From the NCBI GenBank assembly GCA_964548225.1, contig CAZJQP010000073.1, forward strand, positions 1-26,665: 26,665 bases of DNA, given 5' to 3'. The notes under the pieces were generated by a model. It was given only the letters and a program-made list of their open reading frames with translations, was not told the origin of the DNA and did not search any database. Position 1 is the stretch's first letter. The number at the start of each line of letters is the position of its first letter. Both the position numbers and the translations under genes were made by a program. Positions 1 to 6,678 of this stretch are shown here, one piece after another. Source of the stretch: CALMEH01 sp964548225. Its GTDB lineage: Bacteria > Acidobacteriota > Blastocatellia > Pyrinomonadales > Pyrinomonadaceae.

Positions 1-40
1 CCGCCATTACTAACGTGCGGGCTTCTGTTACAGGCAACCA
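1..40. repeat. Partial copy of a dispersed palindromic repeat (family A)
   Basis: The window opens inside a repeat. The words ttactaacgtgcggg followed by ttctg recur in the right arm of the palindrome at 13406-13486, and the related 34-bp palindrome at 6590-6671 has the same general design. Only the right half is present, so the element is cut by the window edge. Confidence 0.55.
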
Positions 41-100
41 AATTTGTGTGCAAAATCTCCAAAGAGAAATCGTTCTTTCCCACAGGTAAGGAGTAAATCT

Positions 101-1366
101 ATGAAATTAAAAAATTTGTGGCTGACGGCATTGGTATTTTTATGCGCGTTTTCGGCTGGTTACGCCGAAACGAAGGAAGAATTGGCGCGGCAAGCGGTTT
201 CGGAAAATTCGAGCGAAGCAATAAAAGAACTTCGCGCACTCGGCAAAGACGGTTTGGAGACGCTTTTTCAAACTTATCAGAAGGAAATTACGAAATTTGC
301 AAACACTGGTGAATCAACTGACGAATGGAAACGCATTTCTTTCGCGCTCGATTCGGTAGCAATGCAGAAAGATGTTTATGCGTCGCGGCTGTTTTGGTTC
401 ACGGATATTGAAGAAGCTAAAAAAGAAGCAAGCAAAACAAATAAACCGATTCTATCTTTGCGGCTTTTGGGAAATTTGAACGAAGAATTCAGTTGTGCTA
501 ATTCGCGGTTCTTCCGCGCTCTGCTTTATTCAAACGCGGAAATCTCGAAAGAGTTAAGAGAAAATTATATTCTGCATTGGAAATCGGTCAGACCTGCGCC
601 GAAGGTTACGATTGATTTCGGCGACGGGCGCAAGATTGAACGAACTCTGACGGGCAACAGCATTCATTATATTTTGAGCGACGACGGCGAAATTATTGAC
701 GCTTTGCCCGGACTTTATTCGCCGAAAGAGTTTTTGAATTATGTTTCGAGCGCGAAGGAAATAAATAAAACGCTTGAAACATTGAGCGGAAAAGCTAAAG
801 AGAATACATTGCTCGATTATCGGCGGAAAAATTTTATTGCGATACAATCCAAACGCGACAAGGCGATTGCGGCGGGGAAAATTAAATTGACCGAACCGCA
901 AGAGGAGAGCAATAAAGCGATTGAGATTGCGCCTCGTGCAGTTACGAAAATGATTTCGGAAGCGAGCATTTTGCGCGATTTGGACGATAATTTTTCGCGC
1001 TACGAACCACAGATGATTTCCGACGATTGGAAAAAGCTCGCCACGCTTTTTGCCGGAGAAACAAAATTTGACGCAAACGCTCTGGCGTTTATTCGGCGGC
1101 AGAACAAAACTTTGAGTGATGCGGAATTTACAAAACTCATATCAAATCTGCAAACGCTCGTCGGGCTTGACACGACGCGCAACGAATCACTTTTTCACAT
1201 CCAACTTTATCAATGGCTCAATCAAACGCGCCGCGAACCGTTGGAACTCGAAAGTTTTAATTCACGGGTTTATACGGAGATTTTCAAAACGCCCGACGCG
1301 GACAAATGGCTCGGACTTTACACGACGGACGTTTATACCGCGCTCGACGGCAACGGAATTCGCTAA
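101..1366 (+). CDS. Secreted thioredoxin-fold-like protein of unknown function
   Basis: The product has 421 residues. The start at 101 is preferred over the upstream ATG at 44 because AAGGAG lies seven bases before it and the protein then begins with a clean signal peptide (about residues 1-22, ending GYA before ETKEE), predicting export. After a helical stretch there is a segment reading WFTDIEEAKKEASKTNKPIL, which looks like the start of a thioredoxin-like domain of the kind with a 'cannot waste, keep' Lys-Pro turn. It is followed by RLLG, a single cysteine in FSCANSRFF, and NSIHYILSDDGEIIDALPGLY, which resembles the cis-proline end of that fold. There is no CxxC, so classic disulfide redox activity is not supported. 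The C-terminal 200 residues are helical, charged and unrecognised. It stands alone, followed by a 21-bp repeat array that begins just after the stop. The fold assignment is inference from motif resemblance. Confidence 0.75.
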   Translation: MKLKNLWLTALVFLCAFSAGYAETKEELARQAVSENSSEAIKELRALGKDGLETLFQTYQKEITKFANTGESTDEWKRISFALDSVAMQKDVYASRLFWFTDIEEAKKEASKTNKPILSLRLLGNLNEEFSCANSRFFRALLYSNAEISKELRENYILHWKSVRPAPKVTIDFGDGRKIERTLTGNSIHYILSDDGEIIDALPGLYSPKEFLNYVSSAKEINKTLETLSGKAKENTLLDYRRKNFIAIQSKRDKAIAAGKIKLTEPQEESNKAIEIAPRAVTKMISEASILRDLDDNFSRYEPQMISDDWKKLATLFAGETKFDANALAFIRRQNKTLSDAEFTKLISNLQTLVGLDTTRNESLFHIQLYQWLNQTRREPLELESFNSRVYTEIFKTPDADKWLGLYTTDVYTALDGNGIR

Positions 1367-1378
1367 ATTATGAAGCAT

Positions 1379-1651
1379 CAACCATAGTTGAAACTATTCC
1401 AACTATGGTTGATGCTTTATCAACTAAGGTAAATGCTTCATCAACCAAGGTTGATGCTCCATCAACCTTGGTTGGAGCTTCATCAACTTAGGTAGATGCT
1501 TCATCAACTAAGGTTGATGCTCCATCAACCTTAGTTGGAACTTCATCAACTAGAGTTGATGCTTTATCAACTATGGTAGATGTTCTATCAACCCTAGTTG
1601 AAATCGCATCAACCGTAGTTGAAATGTCATCAACTACGGTTGATGGTTCAT
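1379..1651. repeat. 21-bp tandem array 1 (13 units, core CAACYNNRGTTG)
   Basis: CAAC starts at 1379, 1400, 1421, 1442, 1463, 1484, 1505, 1526, 1547, 1568, 1589, 1610 and 1631, every one exactly 21 bases from the last. Each unit is a palindromic core CAACYNNRGTTG joined by a second short palindrome of the type GATGnnnCATC. The two central bases of the core vary freely (at, aa, tt, ta, ag, ct, gt, ac) while the arms are nearly fixed. There are no unique spacers, so this is not CRISPR. The array starts 12 bases after the stop codon of the preceding gene. Confidence 0.95.
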
Positions 1652-1681
1652 AAACTCACTTTGAAATCATTTACTATCTCG

Positions 1682-1831
1682 GAAACTGATTGAAAACTCA
1701 ACAAGATGAGAAATTAAACCACAAAAATACACGAAACAACACGAAATTTGCTTGGCTTTGGATTTGTTTCGTGTCTTTTTGTGTTATTTCGTGGTTAAAA
1801 AATCACTAAATTCGAGTTTTCAAACAGTTTC
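1682..1831. repeat. Nested inverted repeat (foldback B)
   Basis: GAAACTGATTGAAAACTC at 1682-1699 is matched by its near-perfect reverse complement at 1814-1831. Inside, aaaccacaaaaatacacgaa near 1716 pairs imperfectly with the stretch ending cgtggtt near 1796. The result is a hairpin within a hairpin with no coding content. It may be a miniature, transposase-less mobile element; no target duplication is evident. Confidence 0.75.
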
Positions 1832-1852
1832 TCAAAAATAATGGTCAAGTAG

Positions 1853-1922
1853 TTTTGAGTCCCGCCTTTAGGCGGAATTTGCTTGGCAATCACGCTATTC
1901 CGCCTAAAGGCGGGACTCAAAA
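1853..1922. repeat. Perfect 26-bp inverted repeat (foldback C, copy 1)
   Basis: The 26 bases at 1853-1878 are the exact reverse complement of 1897-1922, separated by 18 bases. Each arm contains the smaller palindrome CCGCCTTTAGGCGG. A diverged second copy lies at 2947-3004, on the other side of sucD. No transposase is present. Confidence 0.9.
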
Positions 1923-1972
1923 CGCGCTCAAATTATTTCTGAGATAGCTTCAAGTTAATCTATCGCGGCGAA

Positions 1973-2003
1973 TTGCCAATTAAATCGCGCATCGTGTTAT
2001 ACT
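1973..2003 (+). promoter_or_regulatory. Possible sigma-70-type promoter for sucD
   Basis: TTGCCA (1973-1978) and TATACT (1998-2003) resemble -35 and -10 boxes. The 19-base spacer is longer than ideal. Transcription would start near 2010, about 40 bases before the sucD start codon. Confidence 0.4.
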
Positions 2004-2051
2004 TTTTCAAAAGATTTTAATTCATAAAATTTATAATTTTGGAGAAATATA

Positions 2052-2939
2052 TTGAGCGTTTTAGTTAATAAAGACACACGCCTTATCGTGCAAGGCATCA
2101 CGGGCAAAGAGGGAACTTTTCATACATTGCAGATGATTGATTACGGCACGAATGTTGTCGGCGGCGTTACGCCCGCGAAAGGCGGGACGACGCACGAAGG
2201 CGTTCCGGTTTTCAATACTGTGGCAGATGCGGTGCGTGAAACGGGTGCAAATGCTTCGGTGATTTATGTTCCGCCCGCGTTTGCGGCTGATGCGATTATG
2301 GAAGCGGCGGCGGCGGGCATTCCGCTTGTCGTGGCGATTACCGAAGGCATTCCGGTTGCCGATATGGTCAAGGTTAAAGAATTTTTGCGCGATAAAAATA
2401 CGCGGATGATTGGTCCGAATTGCCCCGGAATTATCACGCCCGAAGAATGCAAAATCGGGATTATGCCCGGACATATTCATCGAAAAGGGAAGATTGGGAT
2501 TGTTTCCCGAAGCGGCACTCTGACGTATGAAGCCGTCGGGCAGACGCGGGATTTAGGACAATCTACGGCAATCGGCATCGGCGGCGACCCGATTATCGGC
2601 ACGACGCACACCGACGCTTTGAAATTATTCGCCGAAGACGACGAAACCGAAGGCATTATCTTAATCGGCGAAATCGGCGGAACTGCCGAAGAAGACGCGG
2701 CGGCTTGGGCATTTGAGAGCGGCTTGAGCAAACGCAAACCGATTGTCGCCTTCATCGCCGGACAAACCGCGCCTCCCGGAAGAAGAATGGGACACGCCGG
2801 AGCAATCATCTCAGGCGGCAAAGGAACTGCGGCAGAAAAAATGAAAGCATTGGAAGAAGCCGGAATCGCCGTCGTCAATTCGCCCGCAGACATCGGCGCG
2901 ACAATGAAAGAAAGACTCGGACGCAGTGCGGCGGTTTAA
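2052..2939 (+). CDS. sucD: Succinate-CoA ligase (ADP/GDP-forming), alpha subunit
   Basis: The 295-residue product matches the usual length of SucD, the alpha subunit that binds CoA and carries the phosphohistidine in the TCA-cycle interconversion of succinyl-CoA and succinate with substrate-level NTP formation. The N-terminal CoA-binding Rossmann domain is visible (VQGITGKEGTFHT, then GVTPAKGG). It is followed by GPNCPGIITP and the catalytic-histidine segment RRMGHAGAI, with the phosphorylated histidine at residue 248. Translation starts at a TTG, supported by GGAG seven bases upstream. The beta subunit gene sucC, which normally sits directly upstream, is not here, so the partner must be encoded elsewhere. 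NDP kinase two genes downstream is a functionally fitting neighbour. The gene lies between two copies of foldback C. Confidence 0.97.
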   Translation: MSVLVNKDTRLIVQGITGKEGTFHTLQMIDYGTNVVGGVTPAKGGTTHEGVPVFNTVADAVRETGANASVIYVPPAFAADAIMEAAAAGIPLVVAITEGIPVADMVKVKEFLRDKNTRMIGPNCPGIITPEECKIGIMPGHIHRKGKIGIVSRSGTLTYEAVGQTRDLGQSTAIGIGGDPIIGTTHTDALKLFAEDDETEGIILIGEIGGTAEEDAAAWAFESGLSKRKPIVAFIAGQTAPPGRRMGHAGAIISGGKGTAAEKMKALEEAGIAVVNSPADIGATMKERLGRSAAV

Positions 2940-2946
2940 TCGTTCT

Positions 2947-3004
2947 GAATCCTGCCTTTAGACGGCTTGTTTATTAGCAAAGAATCCGCCTAAAGGCAGG
3001 ACTC
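2947..3004. repeat. Inverted repeat (foldback C, copy 2)
   Basis: TCCTGCCTTTAGACGG at 2950-2965 pairs with CCGCCTAAAGGCAGGA at 2986-3001. The sequence is clearly related to the palindrome at 1853-1922, with one or two changes per arm. It fills the gap between sucD and the next gene and could act as a stem in the sucD 3' end, although no U-tract follows. Confidence 0.85.
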
Positions 3005-3014
3005 AAAACTTTTT

Positions 3015-3395
3015 ATGAAGTTTTCACACTCGTTCAAAGTTCCGTCCGCAGACATTGACGAACAAAATCACGTCAACAATGTCGCCTACGTCCGTTGGAT
3101 TCAAGATGTCGCCATCGCGCATTGGAATTACGCGGCGGACGATGGAATGCAAGCGAAATTTACTTGGATAATCGTCCGCCACGAAATTGATTACAAAAAG
3201 CAAGCCTTTGAAGCGGAAGAAATCACCGCCACGACTTGGGTCGAAAATTGGCGCGGCTTTTCGTGCGAAAGATTTACCGAAATCACCCGCGGCGCAGATT
3301 TGTTGGTTAAATCCAAGGCAGTTTGGTGTATGATTAATAAACAAACGCACAAACCGACACGCATCGGTGAAGATTTGAAAAATTTATTTCGGTAA
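3015..3395 (+). CDS. Acyl-CoA thioesterase, hotdog fold (YbgC/4HBT type)
   Basis: The 126-residue length is typical of single-domain hotdog thioesterases that hydrolyse acyl-CoA or acyl-ACP thioesters. The N-terminal segment DIDEQNHVNNVAYVRWIQD is the family's active-site region: an acidic residue at 13 or 15, His19, then the NNVAY(V) turn and start of the hot-dog helix. This is followed by HEIDYKKQAFEAEEITATTWV, a characteristic strand of the fold. The substrate cannot be told from sequence. The start codon lies ten bases after foldback C2, with no obvious Shine-Dalgarno sequence. It is probably co-transcribed with the next gene, which starts 18 bases after its stop. Confidence 0.88.
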   Translation: MKFSHSFKVPSADIDEQNHVNNVAYVRWIQDVAIAHWNYAADDGMQAKFTWIIVRHEIDYKKQAFEAEEITATTWVENWRGFSCERFTEITRGADLLVKSKAVWCMINKQTHKPTRIGEDLKNLFR

Positions 3396-3413
3396 AAGGA
3401 GGAAAAATAAGCA

Positions 3414-3938
3414 ATGTATTATCTTTTAGTCAACGGACAACGGACAGGACCATATCAAGCGCAAGACGTTCAAAGAATGTTGCGCCAAAACGCCATCGGC
3501 TACGAAACGCAGTTCTGGAAAGACGGAATGTTTGCTTGGGAAACCGTCGGTTCGCAACGGCATTTGTTTGAAACTCCGGTCTTTCAACAACCGCCGCAAC
3601 AAATGTATCAGCAACCGCCGGTTTATCAACAACAACCGCAATATCAGCAACCGATGTATCAACAACCGCCGGCGCAGGTGAATATTTACAATCAACAACC
3701 GATGATGCAACAACAATTTTCGAGCAAAAGCCGTGTTGCCTATATTTTGTTGGGATTGTTTCTCGGCGGTTTGGGCGTTCACAATTTCTACGCCGGATAC
3801 GCCGGAAAAGGCGCGGTTCAACTGATTCTGACGCTGACGCTTTTTTGGACGATTGTTGTCCCGATTGCCGTAACAATTTGGATAATCATCGAAGTCTGCA
3901 CCGTTGACCGCGACGCTTTCGGACTTCGGTTTTCGTAA
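3414..3938 (+). CDS. GYF_2-TM2 domain membrane protein
   Basis: The 174-residue protein has three parts. Residues 1-50 (MYYLLVNGQRTGPYQAQDV... DGMFAWETVG) match the GYF_2-type domain, a putative peptide-binding module. Residues about 55-105 are a low-complexity Gln/Pro/Tyr linker. From about residue 105, SKSRVAYILLGLFLGGLGVHNFYAGYAGKG and a second hydrophobic helix form a TM2 domain, two membrane helices with a short polar turn. The start is well supported by AAAGGAGG about 12 bases upstream. GYF-linker-TM2 architectures are common in bacteria, but their cellular role is not established. It has no enzymatic motif. Confidence 0.9.
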   Translation: MYYLLVNGQRTGPYQAQDVQRMLRQNAIGYETQFWKDGMFAWETVGSQRHLFETPVFQQPPQQMYQQPPVYQQQPQYQQPMYQQPPAQVNIYNQQPMMQQQFSSKSRVAYILLGLFLGGLGVHNFYAGYAGKGAVQLILTLTLFWTIVVPIAVTIWIIIEVCTVDRDAFGLRFS

Positions 3939-4015
3939 AATTGATTTTATCTCAGCCTTGTTAATACGGCGGAGAATTACATAAACATAGAGGAAAAATA
4001 AATAATTAATAAATA

Positions 4016-4432
4016 ATGAGCAATTTAACATTTGGAATTATCAAGCCCGACGCGGTGGCGAAAGGGCATACAGGGAAGATTGTTGACAGAATTTTGTCAA
4101 ACGGCTTTAAGATTCGCGGGATGAAACTTATTCATCAATCGAAACGGCAAGCCGAAGGTTTTTATGCGGTTCACGCGGAACGTCCGTTTTTCGGCGAATT
4201 GACGGAATTTATGTCGAGTGCGCCGTGCGTGGTTTTGTGTTTGGAAAAAGAAGGCGCGGTCAAAGCGTGGCGCGATTTGATGGGCGCAACGAATCCGGCG
4301 GAAGCGGCGGAAGGAACTTTGCGGAAAGATTTTGCGGGTTCAATTGGCGAAAATGCTGTTCACGGTTCTGATTCTGATGAAAATGCGGCGATTGAAATCG
4401 CTTATTTTTTCAGCAAACTTGAATTAGTTTAA
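4016..4432 (+). CDS. ndk: Nucleoside diphosphate kinase
   Basis: The 138-residue protein has the standard NDK length and begins with the family signature LTFGIIKPDAVAKGHTGKI. The active-site segment NAVHGSDS places the phosphohistidine at residue 116. It transfers the gamma phosphate from ATP to NDPs through that histidine. It lies downstream of sucD, and NDK commonly associates functionally with succinyl-CoA ligase, although two unrelated genes separate them here. The 77-base upstream gap shows no strong promoter. Confidence 0.97.
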   Translation: MSNLTFGIIKPDAVAKGHTGKIVDRILSNGFKIRGMKLIHQSKRQAEGFYAVHAERPFFGELTEFMSSAPCVVLCLEKEGAVKAWRDLMGATNPAEAAEGTLRKDFAGSIGENAVHGSDSDENAAIEIAYFFSKLELV

Positions 4433-4442
4433 ACATTTAAGG

Positions 4443-4560
4443 TATAAAGGTTGCAGGTAGTTACAGAAAGTTAGCCGGAAGTTGCGGAAAGTTTCGCTTC
4501 GGGAATAAAATAACTTGCTGAAACTATCTGCAACTTTCCGCAACTCTAAAACTATAAAGG
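4443..4560. repeat. Inverted repeat with flanking direct repeat (foldback D)
   Basis: AGTTGCGGAAAGTT (4480-4493) is the exact complement of AACTTTCCGCAACT (4532-4545). An outer arm, ggttgcaggtagtta (4449-4463), also pairs imperfectly with aaactatctgcaact (4521-4535), so two alternative foldings compete for the same right arm. TATAAAGG occurs at both edges (4443-4450 and 4553-4560), as a target duplication would. The right copy of TATAAAGG supplies the only plausible ribosome-binding sequence for the following gene. Confidence 0.75.
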
Positions 4561-4570
4561 ACGAAAAACG

Positions 4571-5665
4571 ATGAAAAAATGCCCTGTTTGCGAAAAAACT
4601 TTTGAAGATTCGATGCGCTTTTGCCAATCGGACGGCACGCCGCTTGTAGAATTTATTGAAGCTCCGGCGGATGACCCTTTGAAAACGACGGTTGTGCGTC
4701 AAGAAGATTTTGCTTCCGTTATTCCGCCCGAAGACCCGTTTAAGTCTTCGGCTGTCGAATCAACACCGAAAGATGACAGCGGCGATTTATTACAGCTTCC
4801 CGAAGAATACGATCCGATGAAAACGATGGTTGCGCCGAGCGAAGCCGATTTGGGATTGAATTTGAGCGAACCGAAAAAAGAAACGCCCGTTTCACCGTTT
4901 GACACGCCTTTTGAAACGAAGATTGAAGAAAAACCGCCGGAAATTGTTGCGCCTGAACCGCCGAAATTTAGCGAACCGAATTTGAGTCCGCCGAGCTTTG
5001 GCGATATGTCAACGCCGATGAGTTTTGAATCACCGAAAGACGACGAGCCGCCGCCAACTGCGATTTATATGCCGGAAGCGAATAATTTTCCGCCCGAATC
5101 TTCATCAACACCGATGAGCAATTCGCCGTTTGACCGTCCGATGGAAAAACCGCTCGATGCGCCGATTCCTTCGCCGTTCGATGCGCCAACACCGCAAATT
5201 CCGTCGTTCAAAGAACCCGAACCTATTGCGCCTTCGGTGAGTCCGTTTGAGCAACCCGCGTCGCCGTTTGGCGGAATACAGCCGCAAAATCAAGGTTTTA
5301 ATCAGCCGGTGCAAAATTCAGATTGGCAACCGCAAACGCCTGTCGCGTCGAATTGGCAAGACCAAGGCGGCGGCGCAAATCCGGCTTTCACGCCGTCTGC
5401 CGGTGCGGGACAAGATCAAACGATGGCGATTATTTCGCTGGTTTGCGGACTTGCAAGTTTTATTGTTTGCCCTTTGACTGCGCCGGTGGCGTTGGTTACA
5501 GGATATATGGCGCGGAAAAAAGCGCAGGAAAATCCGCAACAATTCGGCGGCGAAGGACTTGCATTAGCCGGAATGATTATCGGCGGAATTATCACGGTTT
5601 TATTAGTTCTCGTGATTCTTTTGTATGCGCTGATAATTTTCGGCGCAATCGCAGGAGGTTTTTAA
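4571..5665 (+). CDS. Zinc-ribbon, proline-rich, DUF4190 membrane protein
   Basis: The 364-residue product has an N-terminal treble-cysteine zinc-ribbon-like segment, KKCPVCEKTFEDSMRFCQSDGTPL (Cys4, Cys7, Cys18). A long acidic, Pro-rich, probably disordered region follows (about residues 25-270), with repeated SPF(D/E)xP words. The C-terminus, about 280-364, is a DUF4190-type two-helix membrane domain (MAIISLVCGLASFIVCPLTAPVALVTGYMARKKA, then GLALAGMIIGGIITVLLVLVILLYAL). The cysteine motif is nearly the same as that of the pseudokinase at 10514-12850. Function is unknown; the layout suggests a cytoplasmic sensing or docking tail on a membrane anchor. An intrinsic terminator follows 24 bases after the stop. 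Confidence 0.85.
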   Translation: MKKCPVCEKTFEDSMRFCQSDGTPLVEFIEAPADDPLKTTVVRQEDFASVIPPEDPFKSSAVESTPKDDSGDLLQLPEEYDPMKTMVAPSEADLGLNLSEPKKETPVSPFDTPFETKIEEKPPEIVAPEPPKFSEPNLSPPSFGDMSTPMSFESPKDDEPPPTAIYMPEANNFPPESSSTPMSNSPFDRPMEKPLDAPIPSPFDAPTPQIPSFKEPEPIAPSVSPFEQPASPFGGIQPQNQGFNQPVQNSDWQPQTPVASNWQDQGGGANPAFTPSAGAGQDQTMAIISLVCGLASFIVCPLTAPVALVTGYMARKKAQENPQQFGGEGLALAGMIIGGIITVLLVLVILLYALIIFGAIAGGF

Positions 5666-5688
5666 CCGTAACGCATTACAAAATAAAG

Positions 5689-5719
5689 CCCGCTTCGGTT
5701 GCCAAGAAGCGGGTTTTTT
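5689..5719 (+). terminator. Intrinsic terminator
   Basis: CCCGCTTC (5689-5696) and GAAGCGGG (5706-5713) form a perfect 8-bp GC-rich stem with a nine-base loop. Six T residues follow (5714-5719). It ends the operon whose last gene is the DUF4190 protein. Confidence 0.92.
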
Positions 5720-5748
5720 AAGTTATAATTTAGTTTGAATTATTGGTA

Positions 5749-6005
5749 GTGAACTAAAAGTAATGCTCTTTAGAAATTCTTTGATAAATTGCCACTAGCT
5801 TCAGCTAGTGGGCAAGCAAATTAAGGAACAAGGCTTTAGCCGAATTTAAGAAAAATAAATTCCTTTTGGCTTTAGCCTAACTTTGCGCTAAAGCGATAAG
5901 GATTTTATTTATTTGACAGATATTCGGCTAAAGCCGTCGGCTTTTTCAAACCTGTTCCACTAGCTCAAGCTAGTGGCAATTTATCAAGCATTACTTTTAA
6001 ATCAC
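5749..6005. repeat. 257-bp mirror-ordered nested foldback (element E)
   Basis: The ends GTGAACTAAAAGTAATGCT (5749-5767) and 5987-6005 are inverted copies. Going inwards, the small palindromes CCACTAGCTTCAGCTAGTGG (5792-5811) and CCACTAGCTCAAGCTAGTGG (5957-5976) face each other. Next, GGCTTTAGCCGAAT near 5832 faces ATTCGGCTAAAGCC (5922-5935). Innermost, an AAATAAATTCC...GGCTTTAGC segment faces its complement. Each layer is itself palindromic or nearly so. It has no coding capacity. It resembles clustered REP-like or MITE DNA and ends 24 bases before the nuoI start. Confidence 0.88.
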
Positions 6006-6029
6006 GACCGAATTCTTAACCGCAAAATT

Positions 6030-6578
6030 ATGTCAATTATCAGCGATGTCATTCAATCAACAGTCGCCGTTATCAAAGGGATGAAACGGACGATTTCGGA
6101 AATTCCGCGTGAAAAATGGACGGTGCAATATCCTGATGTTCCGGTAACGGTTCAGCCGCGTTATCGTGGGCAACATCTGCTTCACGTTGACGAAGCGGGC
6201 AAGGAAAAATGCGTCGCGTGTTACTTGTGCGCGGCGGCGTGTCCTTCGGATTGCATCTATATCGAAGCGACCAACGATTCGCGTCCTTACGAAGAGCGCG
6301 TCGGGCGCGACGAGCGTTACGCGAAAGTTTATAACATTGATTACGGACGCTGTATTTTCTGCGGTTTCTGTGTCGAAGCCTGTCCGAAAGATGCAATTAC
6401 GCACGGCTATAATTTTGAAATCTCCGTCTATAACCGCGCCGATTTGCTCAAGACGAAAGACGATTTGCTGATTACGAAGCAAAAACAATCGAAAAACTAC
6501 CGCGTCGCACTTTCGAGCGAAGATGTTGATTCGGAATTTAAAGAAGTTGACAAAGTCGGGATAAAATTCAGGTTTTAG
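6030..6578 (+). CDS. nuoI: NADH-quinone oxidoreductase subunit I (2x[4Fe-4S] ferredoxin-like)
   Basis: The 182-residue product carries two ferredoxin-type [4Fe-4S] motifs, CVACYLCAAACP and CIFCGFCVEACP. The spacing and surroundings fit NuoI, the complex I peripheral-arm subunit that relays electrons to the N2 cluster next to quinone. The N-terminus (QYPDVPVTVQPRYRGQHLL) is also typical. I place the start at the ATG at 6030, because the in-frame upstream start at 5973 would lie inside the foldback repeat and add residues unlike the family. None of the other nuo genes is nearby, which is unusual. A palindromic repeat follows 11 bases after the stop. A different two-cluster ferredoxin is possible but less likely. 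Confidence 0.92.
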   Translation: MSIISDVIQSTVAVIKGMKRTISEIPREKWTVQYPDVPVTVQPRYRGQHLLHVDEAGKEKCVACYLCAAACPSDCIYIEATNDSRPYEERVGRDERYAKVYNIDYGRCIFCGFCVEACPKDAITHGYNFEISVYNRADLLKTKDDLLITKQKQSKNYRVALSSEDVDSEFKEVDKVGIKFRF

Positions 6579-6589
6579 TTACAAGGCAG

Positions 6590-6671
6590 AAAAGGCAGAA
6601 ACACGACTGTTAAGGAGTGTGTCGGAATTAACGCTCTGACACACTCCTTAACAGTCGTGTTTCTGCCTTTT
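6590..6671. terminator. Perfect 34-bp palindrome (family A), likely bidirectional terminator
   Basis: Positions 6590-6623 are the exact reverse complement of 6638-6671, with a 14-base spacer. The arms begin AAAAGGCAGAAACACG and thus end in a T-run when read on either strand. The palindrome lies between the convergent nuoI and XRE-regulator genes, where a two-way terminator is expected. The sequence belongs to the same family as 13406-13486 and 1-40, so it is both a dispersed repeat and a probable terminator. Confidence 0.88.
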
Positions 6672-6678
6672 TTGATGA

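Noticed and set aside
44..100. Upstream ATG at 44 as the start of the first gene
   Set aside because: It lacks a ribosome-binding site and would hide the signal peptide; AAGGAG supports 101.
1306..1650. Possible peptide of heptads VDASSTK across array 1
   Set aside because: One frame is open apart from a TAG in the sixth unit and a terminal TAA, but it has no start signal of its own and openness follows from the 21-bp period.
1379..1651. CRISPR array
   Set aside because: Units are contiguous 21-mers with no unique spacers, and no cas genes are present. The same holds for the other three arrays.
5973..6029. Longer NuoI N-terminus from 5973
   Set aside because: The extra 19 codons are read from the end of foldback E and do not resemble NuoI.
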